A stretch of 64,000 nt of DNA from Mucilaginibacter rubeus (GCF_014643835.1 NZ_BMKD01000002.1:620001-684000); one strand, 5' to 3'. Counted from the stretch's first letter, positions 1 to 9,496 are shown. The notes: a model not told the origin generated them from the letters alone. Program-made: numbers and translations.

Positions 1-90
1 GGTATATGCTCATAAAGTAAAATTAACTTTAATGTTTATTGAGAGGATGCGGATGTTTTTAACATATTAACATGGGTGAAAGAAGTGTGC

Positions 91-187
91 AAGTCCGATG
101 TCCGAAAGTCCGGAAGTTAATTTCTTTAAATTAAAACCTTTACAAACTTCGACCTTTCTGACTCGCCGACTTTCGGACATCGGACTT
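91..187. repeat. Intergenic inverted repeat (CCGAAAGTC words)
   Basis: Two perfect 20-nt arms, 91-110 (AAGTCCGATGTCCGAAAGTC) and 168-187 (its reverse complement), enclose a 57-nt AT-rich loop. The arms are made of repeated TCCGAAAGTCC-like words. The repeat lies just past the stop codon of mutS, so it may also act as a transcript 3' end. It is one of about twenty word-built palindromes in the window. Confidence 0.85.
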
Positions 188-201
188 TCGAACCTCGAAA
201 A

Positions 202-2811
202 TCAACTCTTCACCACCCTTTGAATTTCATCCAGTTTCATGAGTGCCTCAACCGGGGTTAGGGTATTTACATCAAGGTTGTTCAGCGTATCACGGATCTT
301 CACCAGTACCGGGTCATCTATCGAAAACATCTGCATTTGTACAGCTTGTTTCTGCACCTTACGGATACTTTCTTTAATATGTTCGCCGCCGGTACGTTCG
401 TTTTCCAATTTCTTTAGGATCTCATTGGCGCGGCTTAACACTTTTGAGGGCATCCCAGCCAGTTTAGCTACGTGGATCCCGAAGCTGTGTTCGCTGCCAC
501 CCGGTACCAGTTTGCGTAAAAATATGATCTGCTGGCCCACTTCTTTTACCGATACGTTAAAGTTTTTAACCCGGTTAAATGAGTTGCTTAATTCATTAAG
601 CTCATGATAATGTGTAGCAAATAAGGTTTTAGCCCTTGCCGTTGGATGGTTATGCAGGTATTCGGCAATCGACCACGCAATGGAAATCCCATCATAGGTT
701 GATGTACCACGACCGATCTCATCCAGCAGGATCAGGCTCCTGTCGCTCAGGTTATTGAGGATGCTTGCCGTTTCATTCATCTCTACCATAAAGGTTGATT
801 CGCCGGATGAAAGGTTATCCGAAGCTCCCACCCTTGTAAAGATCTTATCAACCAGGCCTATTGACGCAGCTTTAGCCGGCACAAAACAACCCATTTGAGC
901 CATCAGTACTATCAAGCCTGTTTGCCTTAATAAAGCCGACTTTCCTGCCATATTAGGGCCGGTAATAATGATGATCTGCTGGGTTTCCGAATCGAGATAA
1001 ACGCTGTTGGTGATGTACTCCTCGCCTATTGGCAGGTTCTTTTCAATAACAGGGTGGCGACCGCCCTTAATGTCAAGTACCTTAGTTTCATTAATTTCGG
1101 GCTTAACGTAGTAGTTTTTAATGGAGATGGTTGCAAAGTTGAGCAGCACATCCAAACGGGCTATCAGTTGGGCATTCAACTGGATTGGCTTGATATATTC
1201 GGCCAGTGAATACAGCAGGTCATTATATAATTGTGTTTCAAGCGCCAGGATCTTTTCTTCGGCACCTAAAATCTGTTCTTCATATTCTTTAAGCTCGGGC
1301 GTAATGTACCGCTCGGCATTAACCAGCGTTTGCTTGCGGATCCATTCGGTTGGTACTTTATCCCTGTGGGCATGGGTAACCTCCAGGTAGTAACCAAATA
1401 CGTTATTGAACGATACTTTAAGCGATGGGATCCCCGTTAATTCAGCTTCGCGCTTCTGAATCTCCAGCAGGTAGCCTTTACCACCGAAGGCGATCTTACG
1501 CAGCCTGTCAAGCTCCTCATTAATCCCCTCGTTCATTACAGAGCCTTTTACCAGCATCACCGGCGGCTCGGGGTTCAATTCCCGTTCTATCTTTTCACAG
1601 ATCAAAGCGCAGGGGTTAAGCTGCTCGCCAATGGCACGCAGCGGGGCACTTTGTGATGATTCGGCAATCCGCTTAATTTGTGCTATGGCAGTAAGTGCTT
1701 TTCTTAACTGGCAAACCTCGCGCGGGTTGGCTTTTTGGAGGCCAATTTTTGAGATGAGCCTTTCCAGGTCGCCTATCTGGCGCAGGTATTGTAGCAGCTC
1801 TTCCCTTAGTTCTTCGTTTTCTATCAGGTATTCAACCACACCTAAACGATCATTGATAGCTTTGATCTGCTTCAACGGCATTACAATCCAGCGGCGCAAT
1901 AAACGCGCGCCCATGGGCGAACAAGTATGATCAAGTACATCAACCAGCGTCATGGCGTTTTCGTTAGCCGAGCCAACCAGCTCCAGGTTGCGGATGCTGA
2001 ACCTGTCGAGCCAAAGGTACCTATCTTCCTCTATCCTGCTGATGGCTGAAATGTGGCCCAGGTTGCGGTGTTCGGTTTCATTCAAATAATGAATAGCCAC
2101 GCCGGCAGCGATGATGCCTAAATTCAGTTTATCAATACCAAAGCCTTTGAGCGATTTTACACCGAAGTGCTTAAGCAACGTTTCAGTGGCGTAATCGCCG
2201 CTGTAGGGCCATTCGTCAAGCGCATAGGTGTAAAAGCGGTCGCCATAAGTGTCTTTAAAATCGCGTGTACGGCTTTTGGGATAGATCACTTCGCTGGGCG
2301 AAAAACTTTGCAGCAGCTTATCAATATAATCGCTGTTACCCTGGGCGGTCATGAACTCACCGGTAGAGATATCTATCAGGGCAATACCTATCGTATTTTT
2401 TTCAAAGTGCAGCGAGGCCAGGTAATTATTGCTTTTTTGCTGAAGGATGTTATCGTTAGTGGCTACGCCGGGGGTAACCAGTTCGGTTACACCGCGTTTA
2501 ACGATGTTTTTTGTAGTTTTCGGATCTTCCAGCTGATCGCAGATGGCTACACGCTGCCCTGCGCGTACCAACTTAGGCAGGTAAGTATCCAGCGAATGGT
2601 GCGGAAAACCGGCAAGCTCAATATGTGTAGCGGCGCCGTTTGCCCGGCGGGTTAGTACGATGCCTAAAATACCGGCAGCCTTTACGGCGTCTTCGCCAAA
2701 TGTTTCATAAAAATCGCCCACCCTAAACAGCAGCAAAGCACCGGGGTACTTCACTTTGATAGCATTATATTGCTGCATTAAGGGGGTTTCTTTGGTAGTA
2801 TCTTTAGCCAA
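202..2811 (-). CDS. mutS: DNA mismatch repair protein MutS
   Basis: This cytoplasmic ATPase recognises mismatches and small loops and starts methyl-independent repair with MutL. The 869-residue length is typical. The mismatch-binding Phe-Xaa-Glu motif is visible as F34-Y35-E36 in RVGDFYETF. Connector, core and clamp regions follow, and the C-terminal ATPase shows the Walker A motif GPNMAGKSA, the Walker B motif [10 protein letters not shown] and the conserved STYDG and [10 protein letters not shown] segments. The ATG start gives [15 protein letters not shown], the usual start context for the family. It is transcribed away from the rest of the window, downstream of the LtaS-like gene with a 142-nt gap. 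No damage is seen. Confidence 0.97.
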   Translation of the reverse strand: MAKDTTKETPLMQQYNAIKVKYPGALLLFRVGDFYETFGEDAVKAAGILGIVLTRRANGAATHIELAGFPHHSLDTYLPKLVRAGQRVAICDQLEDPKTTKNIVKRGVTELVTPGVATNDNILQQKSNNYLASLHFEKNTIGIALIDISTGEFMTAQGNSDYIDKLLQSFSPSEVIYPKSRTRDFKDTYGDRFYTYALDEWPYSGDYATETLLKHFGVKSLKGFGIDKLNLGIIAAGVAIHYLNETEHRNLGHISAISRIEEDRYLWLDRFSIRNLELVGSANENAMTLVDVLDHTCSPMGARLLRRWIVMPLKQIKAINDRLGVVEYLIENEELREELLQYLRQIGDLERLISKIGLQKANPREVCQLRKALTAIAQIKRIAESSQSAPLRAIGEQLNPCALICEKIERELNPEPPVMLVKGSVMNEGINEELDRLRKIAFGGKGYLLEIQKREAELTGIPSLKVSFNNVFGYYLEVTHAHRDKVPTEWIRKQTLVNAERYITPELKEYEEQILGAEEKILALETQLYNDLLYSLAEYIKPIQLNAQLIARLDVLLNFATISIKNYYVKPEINETKVLDIKGGRHPVIEKNLPIGEEYITNSVYLDSETQQIIIITGPNMAGKSALLRQTGLIVLMAQMGCFVPAKAASIGLVDKIFTRVGASDNLSSGESTFMVEMNETASILNNLSDRSLILLDEIGRGTSTYDGISIAWSIAEYLHNHPTARAKTLFATHYHELNELSNSFNRVKNFNVSVKEVGQQIIFLRKLVPGGSEHSFGIHVAKLAGMPSKVLSRANEILKKLENERTGGEHIKESIRKVQKQAVQMQMFSIDDPVLVKIRDTLNNLDVNTLTPVEALMKLDEIQRVVKS

Positions 2812-2887
2812 GCGGTTACTCCTTCTGTTAATCGGGTAAAGTTAATGCATTAGCGGGGGTTTTAGGGTATTGTTGAAAAGTTGGGGT

Positions 2888-2924
2888 AGTGTGGATATGT
2901 AGAAATAAGTGTATCTTCCACACT
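2888..2924. terminator. Stem-loop between LtaS-like gene and mutS
   Basis: An 8-nt perfect inverted repeat (AGTGTGGA at 2888-2895, TCCACACT at 2917-2924) lies in the 142-nt gap after the LtaS-like gene on the minus strand. There is no long U-run, so a terminator role is only a guess. Confidence 0.35.
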
Positions 2925-2953
2925 GATTAGGCGTATCCGTTTCTACCGAAACC

Positions 2954-4897
2954 CTACTTCGCCACCAACTTCCCGTTCACAATCCTGTCTGCATAATCCT
3001 GTATCAAGGCTTTACAATCCTGCATGCCTTTTTGCATTTCGGCATTGGGTTGCGCGGTCATCAGATTTTTCTCCAGCCCCTTGTCACTCACAGCAAAAAT
3101 GCCGGTGAAGTTTTTACCATCAAACAGGTAGGTATAATTACCCTGCATAAACTGGTATATGTTACCTGTTGAGTTGATAACCCTGGGCTGCTCATCGGGC
3201 AGGTTGCTCACCAAACTCCTGCCCCATGACCTGAAGGGTTTGTTATAACCGACTAAATCGACCAATGTTGGGTAAATATCCATTTGCGATGCCAGGTCGG
3301 TGCGTACACCTTTCAGATTATAAGCGCTGTTGGCACTGTAAAACAGAATTGGCACTGCGAAACGGTTAACCTGTTTGCTGTATTCGGGATAATAAGTTTG
3401 GCTGGTATGATCGGCTGTGATCACAAAAATGGTGTTGTTAAACCAGGGCTGTGTTTTAGCGTAGTTGAAAAAGATCCGCAAGGAATTATCTGTATACTGA
3501 ACGCATTTATCAATAGCCAGCGGACCGCCCTTAAACCTGGCTTTATACTTTTCGGGCAGTTGATACGGATCATGCGATGACAGTGTGAACAGCGTAGCCA
3601 TAAAGGGCTGTTTCTGTGTGCTTAGCGTACGCCCCATAAACTGGAAAAAATGCTCGTCCCAAATGCCCCAGATGCCGTCAAAATCTTTATCGTCGTTATA
3701 TTCGGTACGGCCATAATAATTTTTGTACCCCAAAATACTGCCAAAACCCTGAAACCCCATCGACCCATTGGCTGCCCCATGGAAGAACGAGGTTTGATAT
3801 CCCATACTGTCACAAACTGATACCACCGACTGGATATTCTGCTTAGCATAAGGCGATGATGTAAAAGCATTCTGAAAAGATGGGATCCCCGCTATTACCG
3901 ATGATACAGCATGAATGGATTGCCGTCCTGTAGCGTAAGCATTGGTAAAAATAAGACTGCCGTTTGATAGTGAATCCAAAAACGGCGTATATGATTTAAA
4001 GCCTGGTATATTAACATCGCGGTTCATGCTGCCCCAATACTCGCGGGCCATGCTCTCCAGTATAATGATAACTACGTTGGGTTTAGCAGCCGGTTTGGTA
4101 TTGTATTTTTTTACGGGTTTGATATTCCTGCTGATGTATGCTTCGTCTACCCAGTGTTGAAGCTTGTAGTTATTGGTTCCCAGTGTGCGGAATACAGCAA
4201 AAGGGGTGTTCAGCACAATATCGCCCTGGTTGGGAACAGTGATGTGTTTATATGCATCAACCATGTTGATAGGCCGTGTGCTATGTGCAAAATCGCCCCT
4301 GATACCACCAATAACCAGGGTAAGGATCAACAGGAAGGAAACTATCGACGACAGAAAATACACTTTCTTATCCGTTACCGCAGCGGGTTTTAACTTCACC
4401 TGTTTGTACAGCCAAACCCAGCAAACAGAACATAATATAAATATGATGATCACATACCAGTAAGCTTCCGAAAAATGGGTAAATAACAGTTTCTTGTTAT
4501 TTTCATCGGCCAATACGTCAAGTGTTGCCTTGGTTGAACGCACCTGGCTAAAGCGATAGTAAATGATATCAACAAAGTTGGTGGCGTAAGCAAGCAAATT
4601 GGTAACAAAGTACAGGATAGCCATACCTTTTTGAAAAGCCGGCCGGGTATTTACAGTTAAGGGCAAAACGCTGAGCAGGATAAACAGGCTGTTGATGTAC
4701 AGTAAAGCCGTTGTATCAAAGGCCATACCGTAATAGCACAATTTGAGCAGCGCCCAAAAGCTATCAACAGCGAACAGGTGCGTATTGAATGCAAAGAACA
4801 ATACCCTTGCAATAAAATAAAACAAATACCCCAAAAACAGCCTGTATAAAAGTACTTTATATTCGGCCAACCTCAATTTACTTTCCATGAAAAACAC
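2954..4897 (-). CDS. LtaS-like membrane sulfatase/phosphoglycerol transferase
   Basis: This inner-membrane enzyme of the alkaline phosphatase/sulfatase superfamily (PF00884) has an N-terminal block of about five membrane spans (residues 15-215) and an extracytoplasmic catalytic domain (about 270-600). Visible signatures are NVVIIILESMAREYW at the start of the domain, the nucleophile region ATGRQSIHAVSS, TLSSHDPY and VITADHTSQTYY, which carries the metal-binding Asp and His. In Bacteroidota such proteins are thought to transfer phosphoglycerol or related groups to envelope polymers; the substrate here cannot be read from sequence. An alternative start, MESK, lies three codons downstream. It is monocistronic or reads into mutS. 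Confidence 0.88.
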   Translation of the reverse strand: MFFMESKLRLAEYKVLLYRLFLGYLFYFIARVLFFAFNTHLFAVDSFWALLKLCYYGMAFDTTALLYINSLFILLSVLPLTVNTRPAFQKGMAILYFVTNLLAYATNFVDIIYYRFSQVRSTKATLDVLADENNKKLLFTHFSEAYWYVIIIFILCSVCWVWLYKQVKLKPAAVTDKKVYFLSSIVSFLLILTLVIGGIRGDFAHSTRPINMVDAYKHITVPNQGDIVLNTPFAVFRTLGTNNYKLQHWVDEAYISRNIKPVKKYNTKPAAKPNVVIIILESMAREYWGSMNRDVNIPGFKSYTPFLDSLSNGSLIFTNAYATGRQSIHAVSSVIAGIPSFQNAFTSSPYAKQNIQSVVSVCDSMGYQTSFFHGAANGSMGFQGFGSILGYKNYYGRTEYNDDKDFDGIWGIWDEHFFQFMGRTLSTQKQPFMATLFTLSSHDPYQLPEKYKARFKGGPLAIDKCVQYTDNSLRIFFNYAKTQPWFNNTIFVITADHTSQTYYPEYSKQVNRFAVPILFYSANSAYNLKGVRTDLASQMDIYPTLVDLVGYNKPFRSWGRSLVSNLPDEQPRVINSTGNIYQFMQGNYTYLFDGKNFTGIFAVSDKGLEKNLMTAQPNAEMQKGMQDCKALIQDYADRIVNGKLVAK

Positions 4898-5121
4898 GTT
4901 GCTTTAGTTTCCCCAAAGGTTTGACCGGCAGGGATTGATCAAATCCTAATTTCCCCGGGAGCTAATAAAAAGCGAAAGTAAAGAAAATTGGATTACAATT
5001 ATTTAATACTAAATCAACGGTGATTTAATGACATTAGGTTGGCAAACTGGAGCGCTAAATATTTTTAAGAGCGGAAAACGAGTCCTTGGAAAGCTGATCC
5101 CCTCTTTTATAAACAATATAT

Positions 5122-5685
5122 TCAAATAGCTTTCAATTGCCTGTATTGCCTTAAAGTGGCCTGGTTATTTCGTTTGATCCGGTAAGGCAGCTTTTTCAAT
5201 TTTTCCTGTAATTGCATATAGGCCTGAAAATCGGCATTGCCCTGTAGTTTCTTCACCAGTTTATCCAACTGATCTTCAAACTTTACAATTTGCTTATAGG
5301 CCTCGTTGTTATCCCTTAAGTTGGGCAAAAATTCCCGGATGGTGCTATACACCCACACTTCAAACTTAGGGTTAAGCCAGCCGGCAAATTTCAACGCTAA
5401 AATTTCGCACATCCATAGTCCATCCAGTTTGTTCACAAATATCATTGCTTCCAGATCAGCAGAATTCTTTGTGCTGTTCCCTTCAAAATTCGATTCATTA
5501 AAAGGCAAGGGCATGCTTTTCAATTCGTCAATAAAATCTTTAGTTTGTTTCAGCTTTAAAAATTCTGTTGGGTTTTTCCCAAAGATCTTGCCCATTTCTG
5601 TGGCATTGATCATTAAATCCTTATCGCTGATATCAAACTCAACAACCTGATTATTAAATTCAAATTCAAAAACTGCATTTACCAT
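5122..5685 (-). CDS. KilA-N domain protein
   Basis: The 187-residue product has a KilA-N-like fold near its N terminus (FEFNNQVVEFD, then DLMINATEMGKIFGK and FLKLKQT), followed by the helical region WMCEILALKFAGWLNPKFEVWV, also typical of the family. The C terminus is a basic coiled coil. KilA-N domains bind DNA and are mostly known from phages and large DNA viruses, but free-standing chromosomal copies are common in Bacteroidota. The open frame extends 25 codons further upstream, but ATG 5685 is preferred: the domain starts there and GGAG precedes it, while the extra residues look like untranslated AT-rich leader. No phage gene is adjacent. Confidence 0.75.
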   Translation of the reverse strand: MVNAVFEFEFNNQVVEFDISDKDLMINATEMGKIFGKNPTEFLKLKQTKDFIDELKSMPLPFNESNFEGNSTKNSADLEAMIFVNKLDGLWMCEILALKFAGWLNPKFEVWVYSTIREFLPNLRDNNEAYKQIVKFEDQLDKLVKKLQGNADFQAYMQLQEKLKKLPYRIKRNNQATLRQYRQLKAI

Positions 5686-5746
5686 AAGCCTGCTCCAAAT
5701 ATATTCCTTATTAAAATACAAGTATACCAACAGTAATTCTAAAACT

Positions 5747-5799
5747 ATAAAAATTAGCAAAAAAATTTTAAATAATTAAAAAGCCATAAAAATTAGCAA
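5747..5799. repeat. Direct repeat upstream of KilA-N gene
   Basis: The 14-mer ATAAAAATTAGCAA occurs at 5747-5760 and 5786-5799, centred 39 bp apart. Both copies lie 60-115 bp upstream of the KilA-N start on the minus strand (reading TTGCTAATTTTTAT). They could be operator sites for autoregulation or a small duplication. Confidence 0.6.
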
Positions 5800-5885
5800 T
5801 CAATTAGTAACTGAATCTGATACCAACCTTCCACCACTCTAAATAAATCACCTGCTTCCTATTGCAAACTCAAATCATTTTAATA

Positions 5886-5921
5886 ACTTTGAAATACAAA
5901 GTACTTTTATAAAATAAAGTA
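5886..5921. promoter_or_regulatory. Overlapping dyads upstream of DUF2236 gene
   Basis: ACTTTG-AAATA-CAAAGT (5886-5902) is a perfect dyad. TACTTT (5902-5907) and AAAGTA (5916-5921) form a second dyad that overlaps it. The pair ends 22 bp before the start of the DUF2236 gene, a normal place for an operator. The regulator is unknown. Confidence 0.45.
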
Positions 5922-5943
5922 ATAGCAACAAAAAACATATAAC

Positions 5944-6714
5944 ATGAACCTTTTTGTAGATGAACATTCGATAGTGCGCAGGATCTGGGGCAAGGCAGAT
6001 ACCATCCTGTTCATTTTCGCCGGGGCCGCAGCCGAGTTTGCTTTAAATAAGGCTGTCGACTGGCTTTATTTCACGGGCAAACTTCCTGCCGATCCTTTAG
6101 CACGCCTGTTTAGCACCGTAGCCTATTCGCGGCAAATCATTTTTTCGGAACGCGATGAAGCTTTAAAGGCTATTGATAAAATAAATGCCATTCATAAAGG
6201 TGTTGAAACCGCCCGTGGTTCCCAAATACCCGACTGGGCTTATCGTGATGTGCTGTTCCTGTTGATCGATCTGTCCATCCGTTCATATGAATTACTGGAA
6301 AAGCCTCTTAGCGCAGCCGAAAAAGCCGAAGTGTTTAACGTATTTAACCGGGTTGGCGAACGAATGCGGCTAACAGGGATACCATCAGATTATCAACACT
6401 ATCTTCAAATGCGCAAAGAACACCTTGAACACAATTTAATTAACAGCGCCTTCACTGCCGATTTATATCATCAGTATAAAAAACATCTTGGTTTTGCCAG
6501 GTATCAGATTCTGAAGCAGGCACAGTTGCTAACCGTGCCCACACAGGTTAGCCAACAACTGCCGCTGGGTAAAATAGCCTGGCTTTGGCCTGTACTAAAG
6601 GTATATAAGGCAATAAAAAACCTTAAACCCGGAAAGTTTTTAAGGGATGCTCTCCTGCCGGTGCAATACAAAATCCAGATCCAGGGAATGGACCAGGCAT
6701 ATGCTTTAAATTAA
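5944..6714 (+). CDS. DUF2236 (MpaB/latex-clearing-like) oxygenase family protein
   Basis: The 256-residue product fits the DUF2236 family, which includes fungal MpaB and bacterial latex-clearing oxygenases. Visible family features are the early IWGKADTILFIFAGAAAEFAL segment, DPLARLFSTVAYSRQIIF and the following IHKGVETARG, where the family has its conserved IHxxV histidine, then the YRDVLFLLIDLSIRSYELLE helix. No signal peptide is visible. Some members bind heme b, but heme binding cannot be confirmed here. The gene starts 42 bp after a putative operator and is followed after 3 nt by a DUF817 membrane protein, so the two probably form one transcript. The substrate is unknown. Confidence 0.72.
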   Translation: MNLFVDEHSIVRRIWGKADTILFIFAGAAAEFALNKAVDWLYFTGKLPADPLARLFSTVAYSRQIIFSERDEALKAIDKINAIHKGVETARGSQIPDWAYRDVLFLLIDLSIRSYELLEKPLSAAEKAEVFNVFNRVGERMRLTGIPSDYQHYLQMRKEHLEHNLINSAFTADLYHQYKKHLGFARYQILKQAQLLTVPTQVSQQLPLGKIAWLWPVLKVYKAIKNLKPGKFLRDALLPVQYKIQIQGMDQAYALN

Positions 6715-6717
6715 TCC

Positions 6718-7503
6718 ATGAAAACAGCTATTAAACATTTCGGGATCTTTGTGCAGCAGCAGGCGCTCTCTTGCCTGTTCCCGGTTCTGGTATTTGCCAT
6801 GCTGGCACTTTCGCATTTGTTTGCAGGCATTTTGCCCCGTTATGACTTTATGCTGATAGCTTGCCTGCTTATCCAGGCGGCTTTATATTATACCGGGATT
6901 GAAACTAAGGATGAAGCACTGGTAATTTGCATATTTCACCTGCTGGGCCTGTTGATGGAGCTTTTTAAAGTTCACTACGGTTCATGGGCTTATCCTGAGT
7001 TTGCTTATCTGAAAATAGGCGGCGTTCCGCTATATAGCGGCTTTATGTATGCCAGCGTTGCCAGCTATATGTGCCAGGCTTGGCGAAGGCTTAACCTGCA
7101 AATACAAAACTGGCCTACCCGCTACATTGCCCGCACTATAGGTATTTTGATATACTTTAATTTTTTTAGCAATCATTTTATGCCCGATATCCGCTATGGC
7201 ATAGGCGTTCTGATCATTTATTTTTTCAGGCGGTCAGTAGTAGTTTTTCATTTACAGGGAAAAGTTTATCGCATGCTAACAATATTATCATTTATGCTTA
7301 TAGGCTTTTTCATCTGGCTTGCCGAAAATATAGCTACCCGGCTTGGGGCCTGGCGCTATGCATACCAGCACCATGCCTGGACAGTAGTAAATTATCAGAA
7401 AATAAGCTCCTGGGCCTTCCTGGTAATTGTAAGCTTTATCATTGTTGCCGAACTGAAATTATTAAAAGACAGCACAAAGCCGTTACCGGTGTTATCAGCT
7501 TGA
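6718..7503 (+). CDS. DUF817 integral membrane protein
   Basis: The 261-residue protein has about seven to eight hydrophobic spans. Family-type segments of DUF817 are visible: HYGSWAYPEFAYLKIGGVPLYSGFMYASVASY near residue 90-120, IYFNFFSNHFMPDIRYG and ENIATRLGAWRYAYQHHAW. DUF817 proteins have no established biochemical role. The start codon lies 3 nt after the DUF2236 stop, which strongly suggests co-transcription and probably translational coupling. An inner-membrane partner of the MpaB-like protein is a reasonable but untested idea. Confidence 0.8.
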   Translation: MKTAIKHFGIFVQQQALSCLFPVLVFAMLALSHLFAGILPRYDFMLIACLLIQAALYYTGIETKDEALVICIFHLLGLLMELFKVHYGSWAYPEFAYLKIGGVPLYSGFMYASVASYMCQAWRRLNLQIQNWPTRYIARTIGILIYFNFFSNHFMPDIRYGIGVLIIYFFRRSVVVFHLQGKVYRMLTILSFMLIGFFIWLAENIATRLGAWRYAYQHHAWTVVNYQKISSWAFLVIVSFIIVAELKLLKDSTKPLPVLSA

Positions 7504-7609
7504 ATACTTTCACAATGTCAAGCTCGGTAATTTCAAGTAAAGGGGCTAAGCATAAAAGAAGTTTCTTCAGTTCCTTCACATATGTCTAAAATAGCTTGCT
7601 CCCAAAGTC

Positions 7610-7651
7610 CCCAAATCCGAAATCGAAATTCCGAAATCCGAAATTATAATG
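7610..7651. repeat. CCGAAAT word array at acetyltransferase 3' end
   Basis: Consecutive words of the type ATCCGAAAT and ATTCCGAAAT run from about 7610 to 7650, ending 4 nt before the stop codon of the minus-strand acetyltransferase. The same word forms a true palindrome at 54970-55080. Here only one orientation is seen. Confidence 0.6.
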
Positions 7652-7654
7652 AAA

Positions 7655-8206
7655 TCACAATTCCCTGATCACCCGGCATGGATTTCCTGCAGCAACTATA
7701 TTTGCCGGAATACTTTTGGTCACCACACTTCCTGCACCTATTGTCGTATTATCACCTATGGTGACTCCGGGACAAACAATTACACCACCACCCAGCCACA
7801 CGTTATTGCCAATAGTAATAGGTGCCGCATATTCGGGGCCTTTGATCCGTTCGGCAGCTATTACCGGGTGATAGGCTGTATAGAGCTGCACATTGGGCGC
7901 CAGGAACACGTTATCGCCAAAGGTAACACGGGCACAATCCAATATAATGCAGTTAAAATTCAGAAACAGATTATCCCCGGCTATTATATTAAAGCCATAG
8001 TCGCAGTAAAAAGGCGATTGAATATCAATATTGCCTTTAAAGCTTCCCAGCAGTTGTTTTAACAGGGCGGTTTTGGTTTCTTTATCATCATAGCTTGCGG
8101 CATTGTATTGTGTAAACAATTGCCGGGCCTTTGAACGGGCGGCAACAAGTTCGGCATCTCCGGCATTATACAGTTCGCCGGATATCATTTTTTCAAGTTC
8201 AGTCAT
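7655..8206 (-). CDS. Sugar O-acetyltransferase, hexapeptide-repeat (Maa/LacA/NodL type)
   Basis: The 183-residue product starts MTELEKMISGELYNAGD, the N-terminal motif of maltose/galactoside acetyltransferases. A left-handed beta-helix follows, built of hexapeptide repeats (IIAGDNLFLNFNCIILD, VTFGDNVFLAPNVQLY), with the catalytic His in YTAYHPV and the C-terminal motif TIGAGSVVTKSIP-ANIVAAGNPCRVIREL. It would transfer acetyl from acetyl-CoA to a sugar hydroxyl in the cytoplasm; the sugar is not predictable. The frame is open 21 codons further upstream, but the conserved start is ATG 8206. Confidence 0.9.
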   Translation of the reverse strand: MTELEKMISGELYNAGDAELVAARSKARQLFTQYNAASYDDKETKTALLKQLLGSFKGNIDIQSPFYCDYGFNIIAGDNLFLNFNCIILDCARVTFGDNVFLAPNVQLYTAYHPVIAAERIKGPEYAAPITIGNNVWLGGGVIVCPGVTIGDNTTIGAGSVVTKSIPANIVAAGNPCRVIREL

Positions 8207-8435
8207 AGGGTAATGTTTGCATATGCAGGTTACAGGCAAATATAGGTGCTCAATATTTAAACCGGCCACTCATCAACAATGCAAACGCTGTTATAATTCG
8301 TTGCATTACCAGGGCATTTGCTTCAATAGGTGTGGTTAATGCACTGGACTTGGATTCATTTCAAATTTCAAAAACTATTCCTTTCTCGTTAAGTTATCTT
8401 AATAGTTAACTTTTCATAAATAAAAAGAAAAAAAT

Positions 8436-8855
8436 ATGAAAAATTTAAGAATAACAGCCGCAGCTATCGCCCTGTCATTAGCCGGCTCTTTGGCATTAGC
8501 TAACGGACACCAAGGTCAAAATACCGGTGTATCAGTAACAAAGTACACATTGACTACTGATACTGTGCCAGATAAAAATAAAAAGAAACCAAAAACTCCG
8601 GTACCCACACCAAAACCAACAGATCCTGTGCCAAGTCCAACACCAACGCCGACACCAACGCCTACTGATCCAAATCGGGTACCAACTCCTGCGCCAACGC
8701 CAACACCAAACCCTTCACCAACACCTAATACCCCTAATCCGGCGCCGCAGCCAAACACCCCTAACCCAAGCCCTATACCAAATACGCCAAGCCCGACAAC
8801 ACCAAGCCCGACACCTAATCCGTCGAGCCCAACCAGGCCAAGTCCTGGCCAATAA
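8436..8855 (+). CDS. Exported Pro/Thr-rich low-complexity protein
   Basis: The 139-residue protein has a clear Sec signal peptide (MKNLRITAAAIALSLAGSL, likely cut after ALA). A short linker with a basic patch (KNKKKPK) leads into about 85 residues of P-T-P, P-S-P and P-N-P repeats with almost no hydrophobic residues. It matches no family I recognise. The composition suggests an extended, cell-wall-like or periplasmic spacer chain. The repeat DNA (ACACCAACGCC-like words) could slip and vary in length. A strong terminator lies 20 nt downstream. It converges with the lipoprotein gene at 8930. Confidence 0.7.
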   Translation: MKNLRITAAAIALSLAGSLALANGHQGQNTGVSVTKYTLTTDTVPDKNKKKPKTPVPTPKPTDPVPSPTPTPTPTPTDPNRVPTPAPTPTPNPSPTPNTPNPAPQPNTPNPSPIPNTPSPTTPSPTPNPSSPTRPSPGQ

Positions 8856-8875
8856 TTACGGATCGGTTTAAAAAA

Positions 8876-8908
8876 GAACGCCCCGGGATATTGCAACCCG
8901 AGGCGTTC
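8876..8908. terminator. Bidirectional terminator hairpin
   Basis: GAACGCCCCGGG (8876-8887) pairs with CCCGAGGCGTTC (8897-8908) with one mismatch and a 9-nt loop. It has A5 on its left and a T-rich tract on its right, so it can end both converging genes (8436-8855 and 8930-9496). Confidence 0.85.
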
Positions 8909-8929
8909 ATGTTATATTTTCTAATTTAT

Positions 8930-9496
8930 TTAATTACTGACCTGGGTAAAGGTATAAGGCAGATTAGTGAATGTACCACCTAATATCTGCGACGTTTCAA
9001 TAGAGGCAATGGTACCATCATCATTATAGTTTACTTTTTTCGTGGTCATGCTATAGGTACCGGTTATCACATTTTTTGATGGATCTATAGAGGTAATTAT
9101 GATAGAACCCGAACCTGGCTCAACCACCCCCACCTGATTATAGGATGTACCGCCTGTTGATGTGAAGTAAGCCATATTTACCCTGTTGGTAGCGTCAACC
9201 TTATAAGTAGCCACCGGAAAAGTATTGACATTGGTAGCATTAGCATCACTTAAAGTAATCGTCCATTTTACTCTTTTCAGGTCAGCAGTACCAACTACAT
9301 TAAATGATTTTATTTTAGCAGTAGCATCATAATTTATAGTAGCGGTAACATCATCAGGGATCCATGATGTACCATTTATAGTTGCGGCAAGTATTTGGTC
9401 AGAAGTAGTGGAAGCAGAAGTAACAACGTCCTTTTTACAGCCCTGGAATATTATAGCTGATAAAACGAACAGCATTAATAGTTGGATTTTCCTCAT
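8930..9496 (-). CDS. Predicted lipoprotein, DUF6252-like
   Basis: The 188-residue protein starts with a lipoprotein signal peptide, MRKIQLLMLFVLSAIIFQGC, with Cys20 as the lipidation site, followed by KKD. The mature part is beta-rich and begins ATINGTSWIPDD, a pattern (INGxxW) seen in small Bacteroidota lipoproteins of the DUF6252 type; the C-terminal GGTFTNLPYTF fits too. The family has no known function. It is probably exposed on the outer membrane, although the residues after Cys (KKDV) are not a clear surface-export signal. Confidence 0.65.
   Translation of the reverse strand: MRKIQLLMLFVLSAIIFQGCKKDVVTSASTTSDQILAATINGTSWIPDDVTATINYDATAKIKSFNVVGTADLKRVKWTITLSDANATNVNTFPVATYKVDATNRVNMAYFTSTGGTSYNQVGVVEPGSGSIIITSIDPSKNVITGTYSMTTKKVNYNDDGTIASIETSQILGGTFTNLPYTFTQVSN

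Noticed and set aside
2167-2655. A 162-codon plus-strand frame opposite mutS
   Set aside because: It is antisense to highly conserved MutS codons and has no recognisable product.
5122-5799. KilA-N gene as part of a prophage
   Set aside because: No integrase, capsid, terminase or lysis gene lies nearby; neighbours are ordinary chromosomal genes.
7649-8062. A 137-codon plus-strand frame opposite the acetyltransferase
   Set aside because: It is antisense to a hexapeptide-repeat gene, whose periodic codons often leave a long opposite frame.
8516-8896. A Gly/Val-rich minus-strand frame opposite the Pro-rich gene
   Set aside because: It is the antisense reading of the CCA/ACA repeats; only the plus-strand frame has a signal peptide.
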